Assembly (NCBI GenBank): GCA_013396635.1
Contig: WBMW01003983.1
Location: forward strand, 407,547 to 471,546
Direction of reading: 5' to 3'
DNA: 64,000 nucleotides
From: Penelope pileata
Taxonomy: Eukaryota; Chordata; Aves; Galliformes; Cracidae
The notes under the pieces: generated by a model
Database searches by the model: none
Told to the model about the DNA's origin: nothing
Seen by the model: only the letters and a program-made list of their open reading frames with translations
Shown: positions 22,701-34,139 of the stretch, one piece after another
Position numbering within the stretch: the first letter of the stretch is position 1
Layout: each line of letters begins with the position of its first letter
Position numbers and translations under genes: made by a program

Positions 22701-25700
22701 ACAAACAGTCAGTGTTCACAGGGACCCTCAAACCACGAGGCTTAGGAAAGTGCTCCAGCACCATCAGAGATACCTGTAGGAATGCTGTCACCTCTGCTCA
22801 TACCCAGTAACCTCACCCTTTGCTCCCTAGTCTTCCTGTTTTCTGAACCAACACTGAATCACTAGCTTGCTGCCCAGCTCACATCCTGCTTGCACACAAT
22901 GTCAGATGACACCGTGTGATGGTCTCGACAAGAGAAGTAATCCCTTGATTTCCTTTTATAGTCAGCAGCAAATAATGAATGACTAACAGCTCATCCTGCC
23001 TAAATAAGGTGTTCAGAGCATCCCTGATTTCCATGTCACCATTCACTGAGAGCAAATGATTTGTTCTGTTTGCAACAATGCTTCAAGCAGCAATTCTCAG
23101 CTCATTTGAGTACTTGTGTCAAGCTGAGATATCTGCTACTATAAGAGGAGATCTCTGTTCCACCTTCAGTGCTTCTGTGCCTGGCACACTAGGAATGCTG
23201 CTCCACTAGAAATCAGAGAACCCATGGCTCATGATCCACAGGATTCATGGGTTCTCCCTGTGGACAAGGTATTACCGAATGCTGAAGAGATTCCTCAAAG
23301 TGGGCATCCTCTGAATGTCCTTTTATAGTCAGTGCTATGAAGCAGAACTATTATCAACCTTAAAGAATTTAGAAGATGAATGTTTTGAACTACTTACCTC
23401 TGGTGGTTTTCTTGGGACTTAGTGGCATGCAAACAAAGCTTTTTACCTAACCATTAAAGAAAATAAACTGGTAGTGATTTCATGTCAGGTGGCATTTGCA
23501 GTAGACATTGTAGCATTTTGCCTGGTGTCTGGGAAGAGATATATTGCTAGGCCATTCCAACTCCAAAATATGAAAGATGATTCCTGCAGGGATCGCTCAT
23601 GGCTGTTCATGAAAAAGTTGATTGCATTGCCAGTGGATTACAACAGGGCCAGGTCCTATAACCAACGCTGATTCCACAGTGTTATGCACAGATTGGAAGA
23701 GAACACATCTGCCTGGGTTACTTGTGAAACATCTTGCCAACAGATTAGCAAATCTGCCTATTATTTTGTGTGACAGGATCAGGAAGAATTTCTCACACAC
23801 CAACTCAGTAGTCCAATTCTAATAAGTGTATGTGAAATTACATGTCTACAAGAAATTACGTTTACAACATGTTAAGAATTACATGTTTACATGGTTACTG
23901 TGATACTTCATCTTGTCTCAAACAGACCTGTGACTGATACTCTTTCTGAACACTGTTGCAGTGGGTCACTTCATAGGACAGAATTATCACCTGTTTTCAT
24001 ATTTCAAGTAGACTGAACTGTTTAAAAGTAGTAACTGTAAGGGAAAGTATACATACGTGCTTCAGAAAGTCCTAAAAATGAAGGTAAGCATCATGACTGC
24101 CTGAATTGTCTTTTAAAGGTAAAGTGAGGTTAGACTGGGCAAGCACGCTTAATGTGTTACAGATTTCACCCTTCATTGACCCCTGGCAGTCACGCAGTCA
24201 TTTTCCTCAGGTTCACGTGAGGATAAAGATAGGAAAGCAGAATAATGCCTACTCCAAGATTTCCTAATCAGATGGTCCCCATAAACATTTTAACCCCAAG
24301 AATTACTCAAATTTATTATCCTGTTTCCTTTGATGGGCCACAACTATGACAGTGGTCAAATATATTTGTACTAGCAACGTACAATGCACTATGGTAATAA
24401 CAGTAGTATCTTATTCTGACAATTGTTAACTAAATAAGGTGATCTCCTCCCAGTGGATCACATGGGTAAAGATAAGGACTTGATTGTCATGCCGTAACAT
24501 TGAGTCATAGATGTGTTAAACCATGATAGGAAACAAGGGAAAGTAATAATGATGCTTTTCACAGGGAAAAATCCCCTTTCTTCTTCATATATATTTATAG
24601 GAAATATATATATATGTAAAAAGTAGTAAACAACAGAAAAAAAGAAATATGTATATATATCTTCAGTGCCAGCAAAATAAGAGTAGAAATAATACCAGGT
24701 AATTTTATAAAAACCCTCTCTCGTCCATCAACTTTGATCTAGATGATGCTAAAGATAGACTCTTGTCTCCCTCTTGACCTGTGTATATAATGCTATCCTA
24801 ACGGTGTTTAAGAGTAGGTCCTCAGTTTCTGATAGCTAGGTTTACCTTAAAGCTTATGCAGCAAGCCATTTACTAACTTGCAGATCCTGAAAACTGTTCT
24901 CTACAAAAGAATTTCTGCACACTCAGAGAGCTATTTTACTTCAACAACAATCAGCCAGGGCACAACTGTCAATTATTCAGAGCAACACACAGAATTAATA
25001 TGTCAACATTTCTCTGTCCAGCATGAAACAGGAATATATTGAAACCTCAGTCCCCAACTCTCCTCCAGAAAATTCATGTTACTGTGAGAGCAAAATAGGC
25101 TTCCGTGAGTCAGTCACACAATTGCAACCGAGCCAATTGTAAAAATAGACTCCCAACACTGTCTGCTTGGTTGTGTTGCTCCTAAAACTTGGGATACAAT
25201 AACAATAACAATTGATCTGACTGCAGCACAAACAAGAATAATTGTTTAAACCTTGGGGCCACTGAATTCAGAAACTTGCATAATGTAGCTTGCAGACCTT
25301 GAGGATTAGCTGGCCTTATCTAGTAAAGACTGCACACCCCTTAGAAGTGCTGCAACAGAGTGGGGTATGATTATCCGCTACACAGCAGGAAGAACCTGCT
25401 GTAGGAAATTCAGTAACTGACTGTCTCAAAATGGTTATCTGAGCACTGAAAGGAGATTTGGCTAGTATTTTATCCCACCTTGAAGAACACTATGAGGATG
25501 TAAAATTCTATGCATCCTGGAAAAATTGTTGGGATTGGCATACGGACATCTATCCAAGAAGCCCCCAGAGTTCACAGAATCACATTGCCCTCAAAGTAGT
25601 GGTTGTGCAAGGGATAAGTCAACAAGAATACTTCTGGGACATATGAACTGAGAAGAGGCACAGCGGGAGGAGATGCAAATTCATCCTCAAGAAATGGACA

Positions 25701-26689
25701 AGGTAATGAGGGAAAGAAGGAATGCAAGGAAACCTCAGTCTTGTGAGTGATAGCAGGTCTGTACATACTGTAATGTTCAGAAAAATGGTGCTAGGGACAC
25801 AAAGCCTCCACTTAAATGTAAAGCTCAAAAGAAATAGAAAAAGGAAGTCTGTCCCCAATGTGGGTTTAGCTTAAACTGCAAAATGGAACACCACGAAAAC
25901 TTTGTTTAGGAAGAACCAGTGGGACTGCAGGAGTGCAACAAGGTAGAATTTGAGAAAGAGGGATAGAATCCATCAATTCTTTGCTGGTTAGCTTTGTCAA
26001 GCTAAAGAAGAACGGTAAAGAGGAAGAATGAAGAGTACAGAATATGACAGACTCCTCTCAGTGAAGCCCATAGGCGTCATTTCACCCTCTCAGTAACAAA
26101 GACAAAGGATAGTTTGCACTAATGGCAAAATTACAACATGGCCAACGGGAATGGCCAATAAAAATATTAGTGCTGCGTGGTCAGGGAAAGAGCCACTATT
26201 GCCATGATGTTCATTGATAACACAGTGTAAATAAATGCATCCCAAAGAAAATTAGTTTCATCTGGAACTCAGAGAAGTGGGAAAATGACAAATGTTGTTT
26301 CATGGAAGGATGTTCAAGCACCTGTAATTGAGATCTCTGCCTGCAGTGAAATAGCTGCCAAGTTCAGGAGTACAGAAGTTCCATCTGAGCATAGGAATGG
26401 GAGGATCCCTTTTGTAAACAGCAGGGAATTATTGGCACTGTCTTGCTGAAACAAAATGTGTTAGCGACAGATTTTGCTATGAATGTTTCTGGAATTGGTG
26501 CTGACCAGGGGGAGGTGAGGGTGGAGTGATTCCTGCAAGCCATTGATGCATTGTTATTAGGAATCCGGAGGAAGTAAAAACACTAGATATTTGGGTAACA
26601 GAATTTCCTTAAGTTTTGTACGTCTGTAAGTTAAAATGTGGAAAAATAGAAGTTGTGTATTAATTGAAGGTCCAGATCCTCCTTCACAT
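19761..26689. other. Intergenic sequence, mostly unrecognised
   Basis: About 6.9 kb of AT-rich intergenic DNA. A TATATA-rich low-complexity patch lies at 24590-24662. The right-hand part (about 24900-26690) may contain upstream portions of the retroviral element that starts to be recognisable at 26690, but I see no motif firm enough to claim gag or protease. No genes were found. Confidence 0.5.
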
Positions 26690-27066
26690 TGAAAAAAATA
26701 TCAACACCTGCAAGAAAAAGAGGAAGGACTCGAGCTTACCATCTACAGCCTACTGGAAACCAAGACCCTAGTGCAAAGACCTATACTTTTAACTCCATTT
26801 TTCTCTACTTTTAACTCTGGACAAAAAGTCTAACAGTGGATTTCTAACACTTAAAGTAGCCATCTCTCAGGTTGTTTGTGATGGGAAGGCATCTGACATT
26901 TTCATAGCACTGAGCAGAATATCTCAGTGATATTGTTACTGATTTAGCCAATGCTCTCTTTGCTATTTCTCTAGCTGAGTAAACGCAGAAAAAAACCCAA
27001 GCATGGACCTCTGAGGGAAAGCAATAGCACTTTATTCAAGTACCTCAAGACTTTTTAGATCAAATA

Positions 27067-27632
27067 CAAGGGCTGCTCTGAAAGTAATGCCTTCTATTTT
27101 ATTACATTGGCTCACGACATCAGAGGCAGATGTTGGTGGTATGACAGTAGAGGCTGAACCTTCCCACCAATATTCTTTTCCATTTTGTTGCCATGTGCCA
27201 TGACAGATGGCAACAGAGGGGCACTCTGACACAATAGCATCTGACATAGAAGTGTACAAAGTAAAGGTGTGGAATTGAATTCCTCCATGTGGAAAAAATG
27301 ACACCCATTGACATTCATCAACGCTTGCTGAACATTCAGGGAGACCATAATAGTGGATGTGAGCACAGTGAGGTGGTGGGTGGCGCGTTTCAGTAGTGGC
27401 GACAGTGATGTAAAAGACAAACCATGTTCTGGACAGTCATGCATATTTTTACAAGCACAGCATGAAGGCGTTTGTTCATCACTGCTGAAAATACATAGCT
27501 AATGGTGATGACTGTGTTGAAAACTAGCATTTTGTAGCTGAGAATTTGCTCTATTAAACAGCGTTCCTGTACTTTTTGTACCTGTTGTCATTTCCACAGA
27601 AATAAAAATGAGGCATTACTTTTGGAGCAAGC
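27067..27632 (+). mobile_element. Mariner-type DNA transposon, Galluhop-like, non-autonomous
   Basis: The element is about 566 bp with terminal inverted repeats. The left end has GGGCTGCTCTGAAAGTAATG; the right end, reverse-complemented, has GCTTGCTCCAAAAGTAATG. TA dinucleotides flank both ends (27065-27066 and 27633-27634), as expected for mariner target duplication. Internal plus-strand sequence near 27390-27430 preserves a short FSSGDSDVKDKP peptide like the N-terminal DNA-binding part of mariner transposases. The rest of the transposase is missing, so this is an internally deleted copy. It closely resembles the chicken Galluhop family as I remember it. Confidence 0.88.
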
Positions 27633-28503
27633 TACATTTATGAAATGTGTATGAAATTATTATTAAAATGTGTTACATTGCATCATACATGGATGATACG
27701 TTGGTACATGGAAAAACTGAAGCACAAATATGGGAAAATACTAAAGAAGTAATCAGTTTTATTCAAAACCCATGTTTTAAAACTAATCACGACATTTGGA
27801 ACCACCTGAAGTGAAACACTCAGGAACAGTATTAGATCAGGAAGGGAGGGCAACACTGGGATCATCAAAGAGGAGAACTTGCTGTGATGTTCCCACCCCC
27901 ATAGCAGTAAGTGCATAATATTCACTTTTGCAATTGCATAAGTTTCCGTGAGAACATCCTTTTACTTACAGAAATCAGTAAACCACTAATCAAACTAGTA
28001 AAGAAATCTCACAAGCATGAGCAGACACAACAGGAAGAAGCAAAACCACATGAGTTCATACCCCGACTGTCAGCTACCCAAATTACCATTAGCAGTTTCA
28101 CGTTCAGGTAGCCATTGCTGATCTAGATCTCAGGACTCCACTGTTTCAAGAACACACTGCAGTAAGACGCAGGTTACAGCCTTTGCCTTTAGATTCTTAA
28201 GACCAAAGGGAAAGAAACTTACTGCATATGAAAATACAAGTTTAACATTGAGATAGGCACGTGATCTTATATATCACTAGAGGTAGTTTTGCAGTAATAC
28301 ATATCACACGTGCTCTGCTAAAGTACATAAGCAGTTGAAAAGTACAAACCAGATACGCATCAAACACTAGGTTAGCTGGATAAGGGTTGGCTTTTATAAA
28401 CTAAGAACTTTCTGTAGAAGACAACGGGGCTTTAGCACCAATGCTATACACCTGTTAACCAATGGAAAAGAAAAAAAGTGCCATTTAACTGTTTTCATGT
28501 CTC

Positions 28504-28680
28504 TTACCTATCAGCTGTTGTCAGATAAAAGCTCCACGCCACAGAATGCTCAGCATCGTTCGCAGATGGGTCCAGTTTTTATTGGAAAGATGAAAAATCC
28601 TATATTAGATATGTGGCAACTCCCGTGAAATATAAAAGGAGTTGCCTGCTTTCTGCAGAGTAGCTCTGCAGCCGCAGCAG
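28504..28680. promoter_or_regulatory. Promoter-like block with TATA box inside a 9-bp inverted repeat
   Basis: The plus strand has TATAAAAGG at 28631-28639, flanked by the perfect arms GGCAACTCC (28615-28623) and GGAGTTGCC (28638-28646). GC-richer sequence with CAGCCGCAGCAG follows, as at a transcription start. On the minus strand, a CCAAT box lies near 28593 and a consensus donor (GATAG/GTAAGAG) at about 28510. It could be a remnant LTR promoter, a distal alternative promoter of ABCB1 on the minus strand, or coincidence. It lies between the RT and RNase H remnants of the retroviral region. Confidence 0.3.
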
Positions 28681-30240
28681 AAGCTCCGCTAACAACATTA
28701 AAAGAGGAATCTAAAGGAAATGACTTGGCTTTGTACGTCGTTTCAGAATGGGTATGAAAAGCTTTAACTATTTGGCTACCGATTTAGAACAAAAATGACC
28801 TGCAAGCACAGGATTTTAATCTAGGAGGCTATCAAGGAGAGGAAATCCTGACTACAGTTCCAACATAAAAACAAGACCAAAATAATGACAAAAGAACAAC
28901 CCAAAGAGGAAAAAAAAATAATTCCACTCATGTAAAAACATTACCAGAGGGAAAAACACAGACGTGGTGGAACAGTCAAGCAGATACCCTTGCTAAGGCT
29001 GCAGCCATCCCAATACATGTAAAATTTGATTAAACACCCATTTTGAAAACAAAACAAAACAGAATAGTACAAAGTAAGTTACCAAAGATCTCGCCACTTC
29101 ACAGCATGCAGATGAGGGAATTGAGACGTGGTTACTAAAGAAGCTAGTAGATGGGTGAAACACAGAGAAGGGTCCTACCTTCTATACACTACCAGTGTGG
29201 TGTGGCCAGACAGCAAACACTTGTAGGTGGAGAGCACTGTATGTATTTCAAGCAGATTCGTTTCAATAGGTGCATGAACAAAATAATCTAGGGGCTCCTT
29301 GAATGCAAAAGGAGTATTAGAAGATGTCTGGTTGGCCTAACATTAAGACAAATGGGCACATAATTATTTTACTTTTGCAATAGTGAATACCCCCACTTGG
29401 AGAATAAAGAAAAACAACATTAAAATGATTGAGAATTCAAGAACCACAGGCTAGGATACAAATGGGCTACAGTAGAGCATTAATAGCCCCAGTTTAATCC
29501 CACCTATCAAGCAAAGCGGGGTTAAATACTGTTTGCTGATAGTAGATCCACTGACAAAATGGATTGAGACAATTTCAGTCCAGAAAACTACAGCGAAGTG
29601 TACCACAGTGCAAGTATTTAACGTTCTATTTTCCAGATGAAATTTAAACCAATAAACTGATTTGGAGCAAGGAACATATTTTCCAGGGGTGATTGTGAAG
29701 GAATTATATGGAGGCCTGGAAATAAAACAAAGATTTCACATTGCCAGTAATTCCTGATTCAAGGTAAACTGAATCAACCAATGGACCTATAAAATTACTG
29801 TTAGACAAAATGCTGAAGAATTACAGAAAAGTTTGGGATGCTGCATCACCTGGGCATTTTAATGCTCTATGAGCCAAAACAGCTTCTCACAAGCTTGCGT
29901 GATTCAGAGGTATGTCTTGGAGAAATATATATATATATCTATTTGAATGGCAGCCTAACGTTTTAAGTGAGGAGCAAATACAAACCCTAAGCAAACACTG
30001 GAAAGAGATTGATGTTGTTACAGCAACTCAACTGGGAAGGAACACTCAATGCACGGACAAACAAACAGGAACAAACCACTACTGTGCAGAATGGCAAGTC
30101 AGGTAGAAAGAAATGTTCCATGTTTTCCATACAAGAATACAACCTCAGTGGCAAATGGGATGGACCAGCTCCAATTACAAATAAAGCAGGACCTTAAGCA
30201 TATCAAGTAAAACTCCAGAACAGAAAAATGCCTAAACAGT

Positions 30241-32089
30241 TTCAGTTTTAATGTAATTACAGAAAGGTAAATGAGTTTTTTAAAAAAGCAAAGATGTTAT
30301 ATTAAAATGTTGCTATTTTAATCATTAATTATTATCTGTGTTTATCTGGTTTTCTTACTGTTACATCTCCAGAAGATCCTGAAGCTATAAAATTGCAAAA
30401 GACCTACACAGATTTTGCAAGAAAGCCATGAAGACGAGACTGGAGCAGATGGGGACACTGTGGGTTCAGTATCAAGGCAATGGGAAACAAATTTCCAACC
30501 CATAATTGAGAGAAAAATTATCCAAAGGGACAAAGACTTGAGACACAGTTTCACAAGAGAGATACAGAAAAATGTCTGCAAGTAATAAAATCAGAAAAGT
30601 AAGAATAAAGGATGCAGAATAAGCAAAAAAGGCGCCTGGCAAAAACAAAACAAGTTCTAGTCCTAAAACTCTGTTAAACGATGGTGATAGTAGATGAGAT
30701 CCTCTGCTTGTTTTGAGGCGGAAAGGAGTAGGGAATATAAAAACATCAGAGAACAGTAAGGAAGAAAGGGAAGAAAAGTCATCCAGTTTAGTTCTGTCCT
30801 TAATTAAAGAGCTTCCAGGTTTGATCACCTCAGCATCAGTGATTCACGCCTTCGAGAACCACAGCAATCAACACAGCACACACACAGTCCATTGCAACAA
30901 GGGATATATGGTTCCTGGATGTATTGGAAGAATAAAACATTTGAATTGCACACAGTAGGAAAAAAGGGATCTTAACTTAAATTTTTATTGTTTATTGTCT
31001 TATCAAATGAGGCCACCAAGTGGCAATATAAATATTTAAAGACAAAGGAAAAGTACAATATCTCATAATAACTTTAGAATGTGCAATAAGAATAATCATG
31101 AGAAGTAAACACAGAATAAAATTTACTTTACATACCCTGACATAAAGCAGTGATCTCATTTATGATCTGTAAGTGCAGCTTTCCAAAAGCTGTCTTTCAG
31201 TATTTAAGTCATGATACCTTCAAACACTGCCTTCCTATTCGTTTGAGGCAGGCAACCTTAAATAAATTGCAACAAGTTTTAAAATTCATAGATTTAAATT
31301 TACATCCTTCCTGTCCTTAATCACAAATATGCTTCATGTTTCAGTGTCTGAAGTGATTGTTTTTTCTTGGCCAATTCTACTCTGATTATGTTGTTTGGTG
31401 GAATTCAGGTCTTGTTCTTATTCTCCATCTGTTCCTGACTGCCACCCAAGTATGTTCTAAAAAGGCATATGGTATTTTGGTTTCCTCAGTTTCTTCTACC
31501 TCTTCTACAGAATTAAACATCAGTAGGATGCTAGCAAAAGAAGGCAGGTCCACCTTCTAAAATACCCTCAAGCTCTTCTTTTAAAGGATCCTGTACAAAC
31601 TTCTTGTAAGATGTAAGAATAAAAACAGCAAAATCTACAAATACTCTGACAAATTCACCGATTCTGAGAATTCATGCAGGAAACAGTGATTTGCAAAGTG
31701 TAGCTGGAACTCCAAATGGTACCTAGCAGGTATCAGTCAAAAGATATCAGTCAATCAAATAAACCCAGATTTCCACATGATGCTGGCAAACAAAACAAAA
31801 CAAAACAATACAAAACAACACAAAAACAAACAAAACATTCATGACACAAAACCCACAAAACTTCAGAGTGTTGTAAATCGTAAAAAAGCAACATGCATGC
31901 CTCTCCAAAATATACACATAGTAAAGCAGCTGAATGAAACCCACAAGACTTTCCAGAAGTACAATTTTACAACATATCACATCTTATAATAACTGTTTTA
32001 CAAGTGGTTTGTATTTCGCTCCTAGCTGAAGAAGTCTGATTTGTAGTCTTGGTATCAAGTTCATTTTCTCCTACTGCAAATCCCAATAG
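30241..32089. other. Intergenic sequence, no recognised gene
   Basis: AT-rich sequence between the retroviral pol remnant and the solo LTR. An AAAC/ACAAA low-complexity patch lies at 31790-31840. Retroviral env might be expected here, but nothing recognisable remains. Confidence 0.55.
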
Positions 32090-32691
32090 TGTTTACTTGT
32101 AAGTTAGTCCCAGTAGGCAGCCAAGTCCTGCTTGCACTCTCTCCCCTACAGTGGTATAGGTGAAGAGAATTAGACAGGCAAAAGCCAAAATAAGAAAATA
32201 AATAAATTGCATTGAGTTAAAGAGTTTAATAAGTGAAGCGAAGCACGTGAAGTGAGGTGCATGCAAACAAAGCAAAGCAAAATAAGGAATTTATTCATGA
32301 CTTCCTGTCGGCAGGCAGATGTTCAGCCATTTCCAGGAAAGATGGGCTTTGTTACCTAACTGTTCCTTGGGAAGCAAAACACCATAACCCCAATCGCCTC
32401 CCCTTGCTCATCCTCTCCCGAGCTTTTATTGCTGAGCACGTCATATGGTGTGGAACACCCCTTTGGTTATTTTGGATCAGCTGTCCCAGCTGCGTCTCCT
32501 CCCTCCTTCTTGCCCATCCCCAGCCAGCTTGCTGGGGGGCAGTGTGAGAAACCATGATGCTGTGTAAACACTGTCAGCAATAGCTAAAACATTGGCTTGA
32601 TCATAAACACTGCTTTGGTCACAAATCCAAAACACAGCATACAGGCTGCTACGAAGAAAGTTAACTCCATCCCAGCCACATCCAATAAACA
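32090..32691 (-). mobile_element. Solo LTR of an avian endogenous retrovirus
   Basis: Reading on the minus strand, the unit starts TGTTTATTGGATGTGGCTGG near 32691, followed by GGATGGAGTTAAC, a pattern I know from common avian LTRs. A degraded TATA-like region lies near 32430, an AATAAA signal in TGAATAAATTCC near 32290, and the unit ends ...AAGTAAACA at 32090. Termini are TG..CA. It is about 602 bp, and no internal viral sequence adjoins it on either side, so it is a solo LTR. It is diverged, and no clear 5-bp target duplication was found. Confidence 0.7.
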
Positions 32692-33559
32692 ACTCCATAG
32701 TATCCTTGTTCACATAGAACTGAAATTTTTAAATATTTAACTAGTTTAGAACTGAAGTTCTAGAGTTGCAAACCGTGCTAAGACACAAACTCGCAGAGAA
32801 TGAGTGTGACTTCTATATTTTTCAATGTGTTTATGCCTTCAGAAAGTAATTCCAGTGAATGAATTCTGTCAAGTTTGAATGGGGAGCATGTCACTGCCTT
32901 TTTGATTAAGAACATCCTTAATGGAGTTTTTGCTGTTTCAGTTATGCAAACAATCTACTTAAAAGGTATATTTTTACAGACTGAAACCCAGTTAATCTGG
33001 AGAAACACTCCTGAGCCTTTTTCTTTAAGATGTAGTGTCATGCCATCCATGAATCTAAATTGCTTTTAACTGATTAATATGCCTCTTCATTGTTACACAA
33101 GCTATAGCTGCTGTATTTTTTCATAGTCACACTTCAGAAATATTTTCTGAATAATTCAGGTAATACATTCCAGTTTCACATAGTTAAAATGAAGGAGTTA
33201 GTTCCCAGTATGTTTTTAATATACTTTTCAGAATCACTCTTAACCCATGCTCATACTCTACAGAGACTGACTTCTAAGAGAAGCTGTATGCTCTGGACTC
33301 ACACACAGCTATTAGTATGTTCCTAACGTTTTAAAGCTAGTAACAGTGTTAGAGGCAACCACTTGAAGTCTCTGCATCGCCTCACAAGATGCACCATTGT
33401 CAGTAACATGGTGCACCCATATTTGTATTCATTTTGTATTCAGAAACTCTACAGCTGTAAGTAATTTTTGTTACAAAATTATAGGAATTATTCTATAACA
33501 ATTGTCAGATGTGAAACAAAACATTTTAGGATAGAAGTGACTTATGGAAATCATTTTAC
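32692..33559. other. Intergenic sequence, no recognised feature
   Basis: AT-rich unique-looking sequence between the solo LTR and the CR1 cluster. No coding or repeat signal was recognised. Confidence 0.6.
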
Positions 33560-33960
33560 TGGCTCAGAGCAGGGCCAACTTTGAAATTGGTTGGGGATAT
33601 TCAAATTGGACATCCAGTTAAGTTTTGAGTATCTTCAGGCCAAAATTATACTACCTCTTCAATCAATCTGTTCCAACGTTTGAAGCTGTCAATGTTTGTA
33701 GCTGTCAAGATTCTTTTCTAGTATCTATCCTTTGCTGCGGCTTATGACAATGGCCCCTTGGCCATTCGCTATGCACTTCTCAGAAGACCCTGACTCCTCC
33801 ACTCCTTCCATTGAGCAGTTGAAGACAGTAAGATTTTCTCTTAGTCTATTTTCTTTTATTAAGAGGAAAAAAAACCAAAAAACAAAACAGCTCCCAGACT
33901 CTCCTCACATGGCATGTGCTTCAGCCTCTTAATCATCTCAGTGGCCCCCAGTATGTTGAA
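33560..33960 (-). repeat. Old CR1 LINE fragment
   Basis: Minus-orientation CR1, diverged. It has the motif order CTGTTCCAACGTTTGAAG, then TATGACAATGGCCCCTTGGC, then TCTTAATCATCTCAGTGGCC, corresponding to the CR1 3' UTR and ORF2 C-terminus. An A-rich stretch interrupts it at 33866-33890. Confidence 0.75.
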
Positions 33961-34021
33961 GTCCTCCTTACACAGGGGAGCCCAACAGGATGCTGTTTTG
34001 GAGGCTGTTCCCCATGTACCT

Positions 34022-34139
34022 CCCCTGCGTACTCCAGGGCAACCTGCTCTGGGTGTCTCTGCTTGAGCAGCGGATTGGACAAGAAGATCTCCAGAGGTCG
34101 CTTCCAACCTCAGACATCCAGTGGTTCCGTGATATCAGA
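34022..34139 (+). repeat. CR1 3' fragment in opposite orientation
   Basis: Plus-orientation CR1 3' end (GGCAACCTGCTCTGGGTGTC, then GATCTCCAGAGGTCGCTTCC), directly next to the minus-orientation copy at 33560-33960. The pair forms an inverted arrangement of two independent insertions. The octamer tail is decayed (GGTTCCGTGATAT). Confidence 0.8.

Larger units (their letters stand above)
26690..30240 (+). pseudogene. Decayed endogenous retrovirus pol region (RT, RNase H, integrase remnants)
   Basis: The remnant reads on the plus strand, with pieces in shifting frames and many stops. N-terminal reverse-transcriptase-like sequence lies at about 26710-26800 and 26930-27060. A YMDD catalytic motif sits at 27686-27697, and an RNase H C-terminal-like segment (NSQADTLAKAA) at about 28965-29014. 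Integrase-core-like sequence with a VDPLTKW motif lies near 29545, then decayed core to about 29900 and a possible integrase C-terminal piece at 30080-30230. The order is that of retroviral pol. A mariner element splits the RT part (27067-27632). Frameshifts, stops and the insertion make it non-functional. No LTR pair, primer-binding site, gag or env was identified. The class is uncertain, since features recall both gammaretrovirus-like and ERV-L-like pol. Confidence 0.7.

Noticed and set aside
23385..23440. Isolated minus-strand donor (CCAGAG/GTAAGT) as an ABCB1 5' exon
   Set aside because: A good donor alone is common by chance; no acceptor, promoter or homology supports an exon here.
25565..25595. 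CACAGAATCACATTG as a CR1 end
   Set aside because: Only a dozen bases match and the flanks show no CR1 sequence.
30713..30958. 81-codon plus-strand frame as a retroviral env remnant
   Set aside because: It has no membrane segment, cysteine pattern or known motif; it is an A-rich chance frame.
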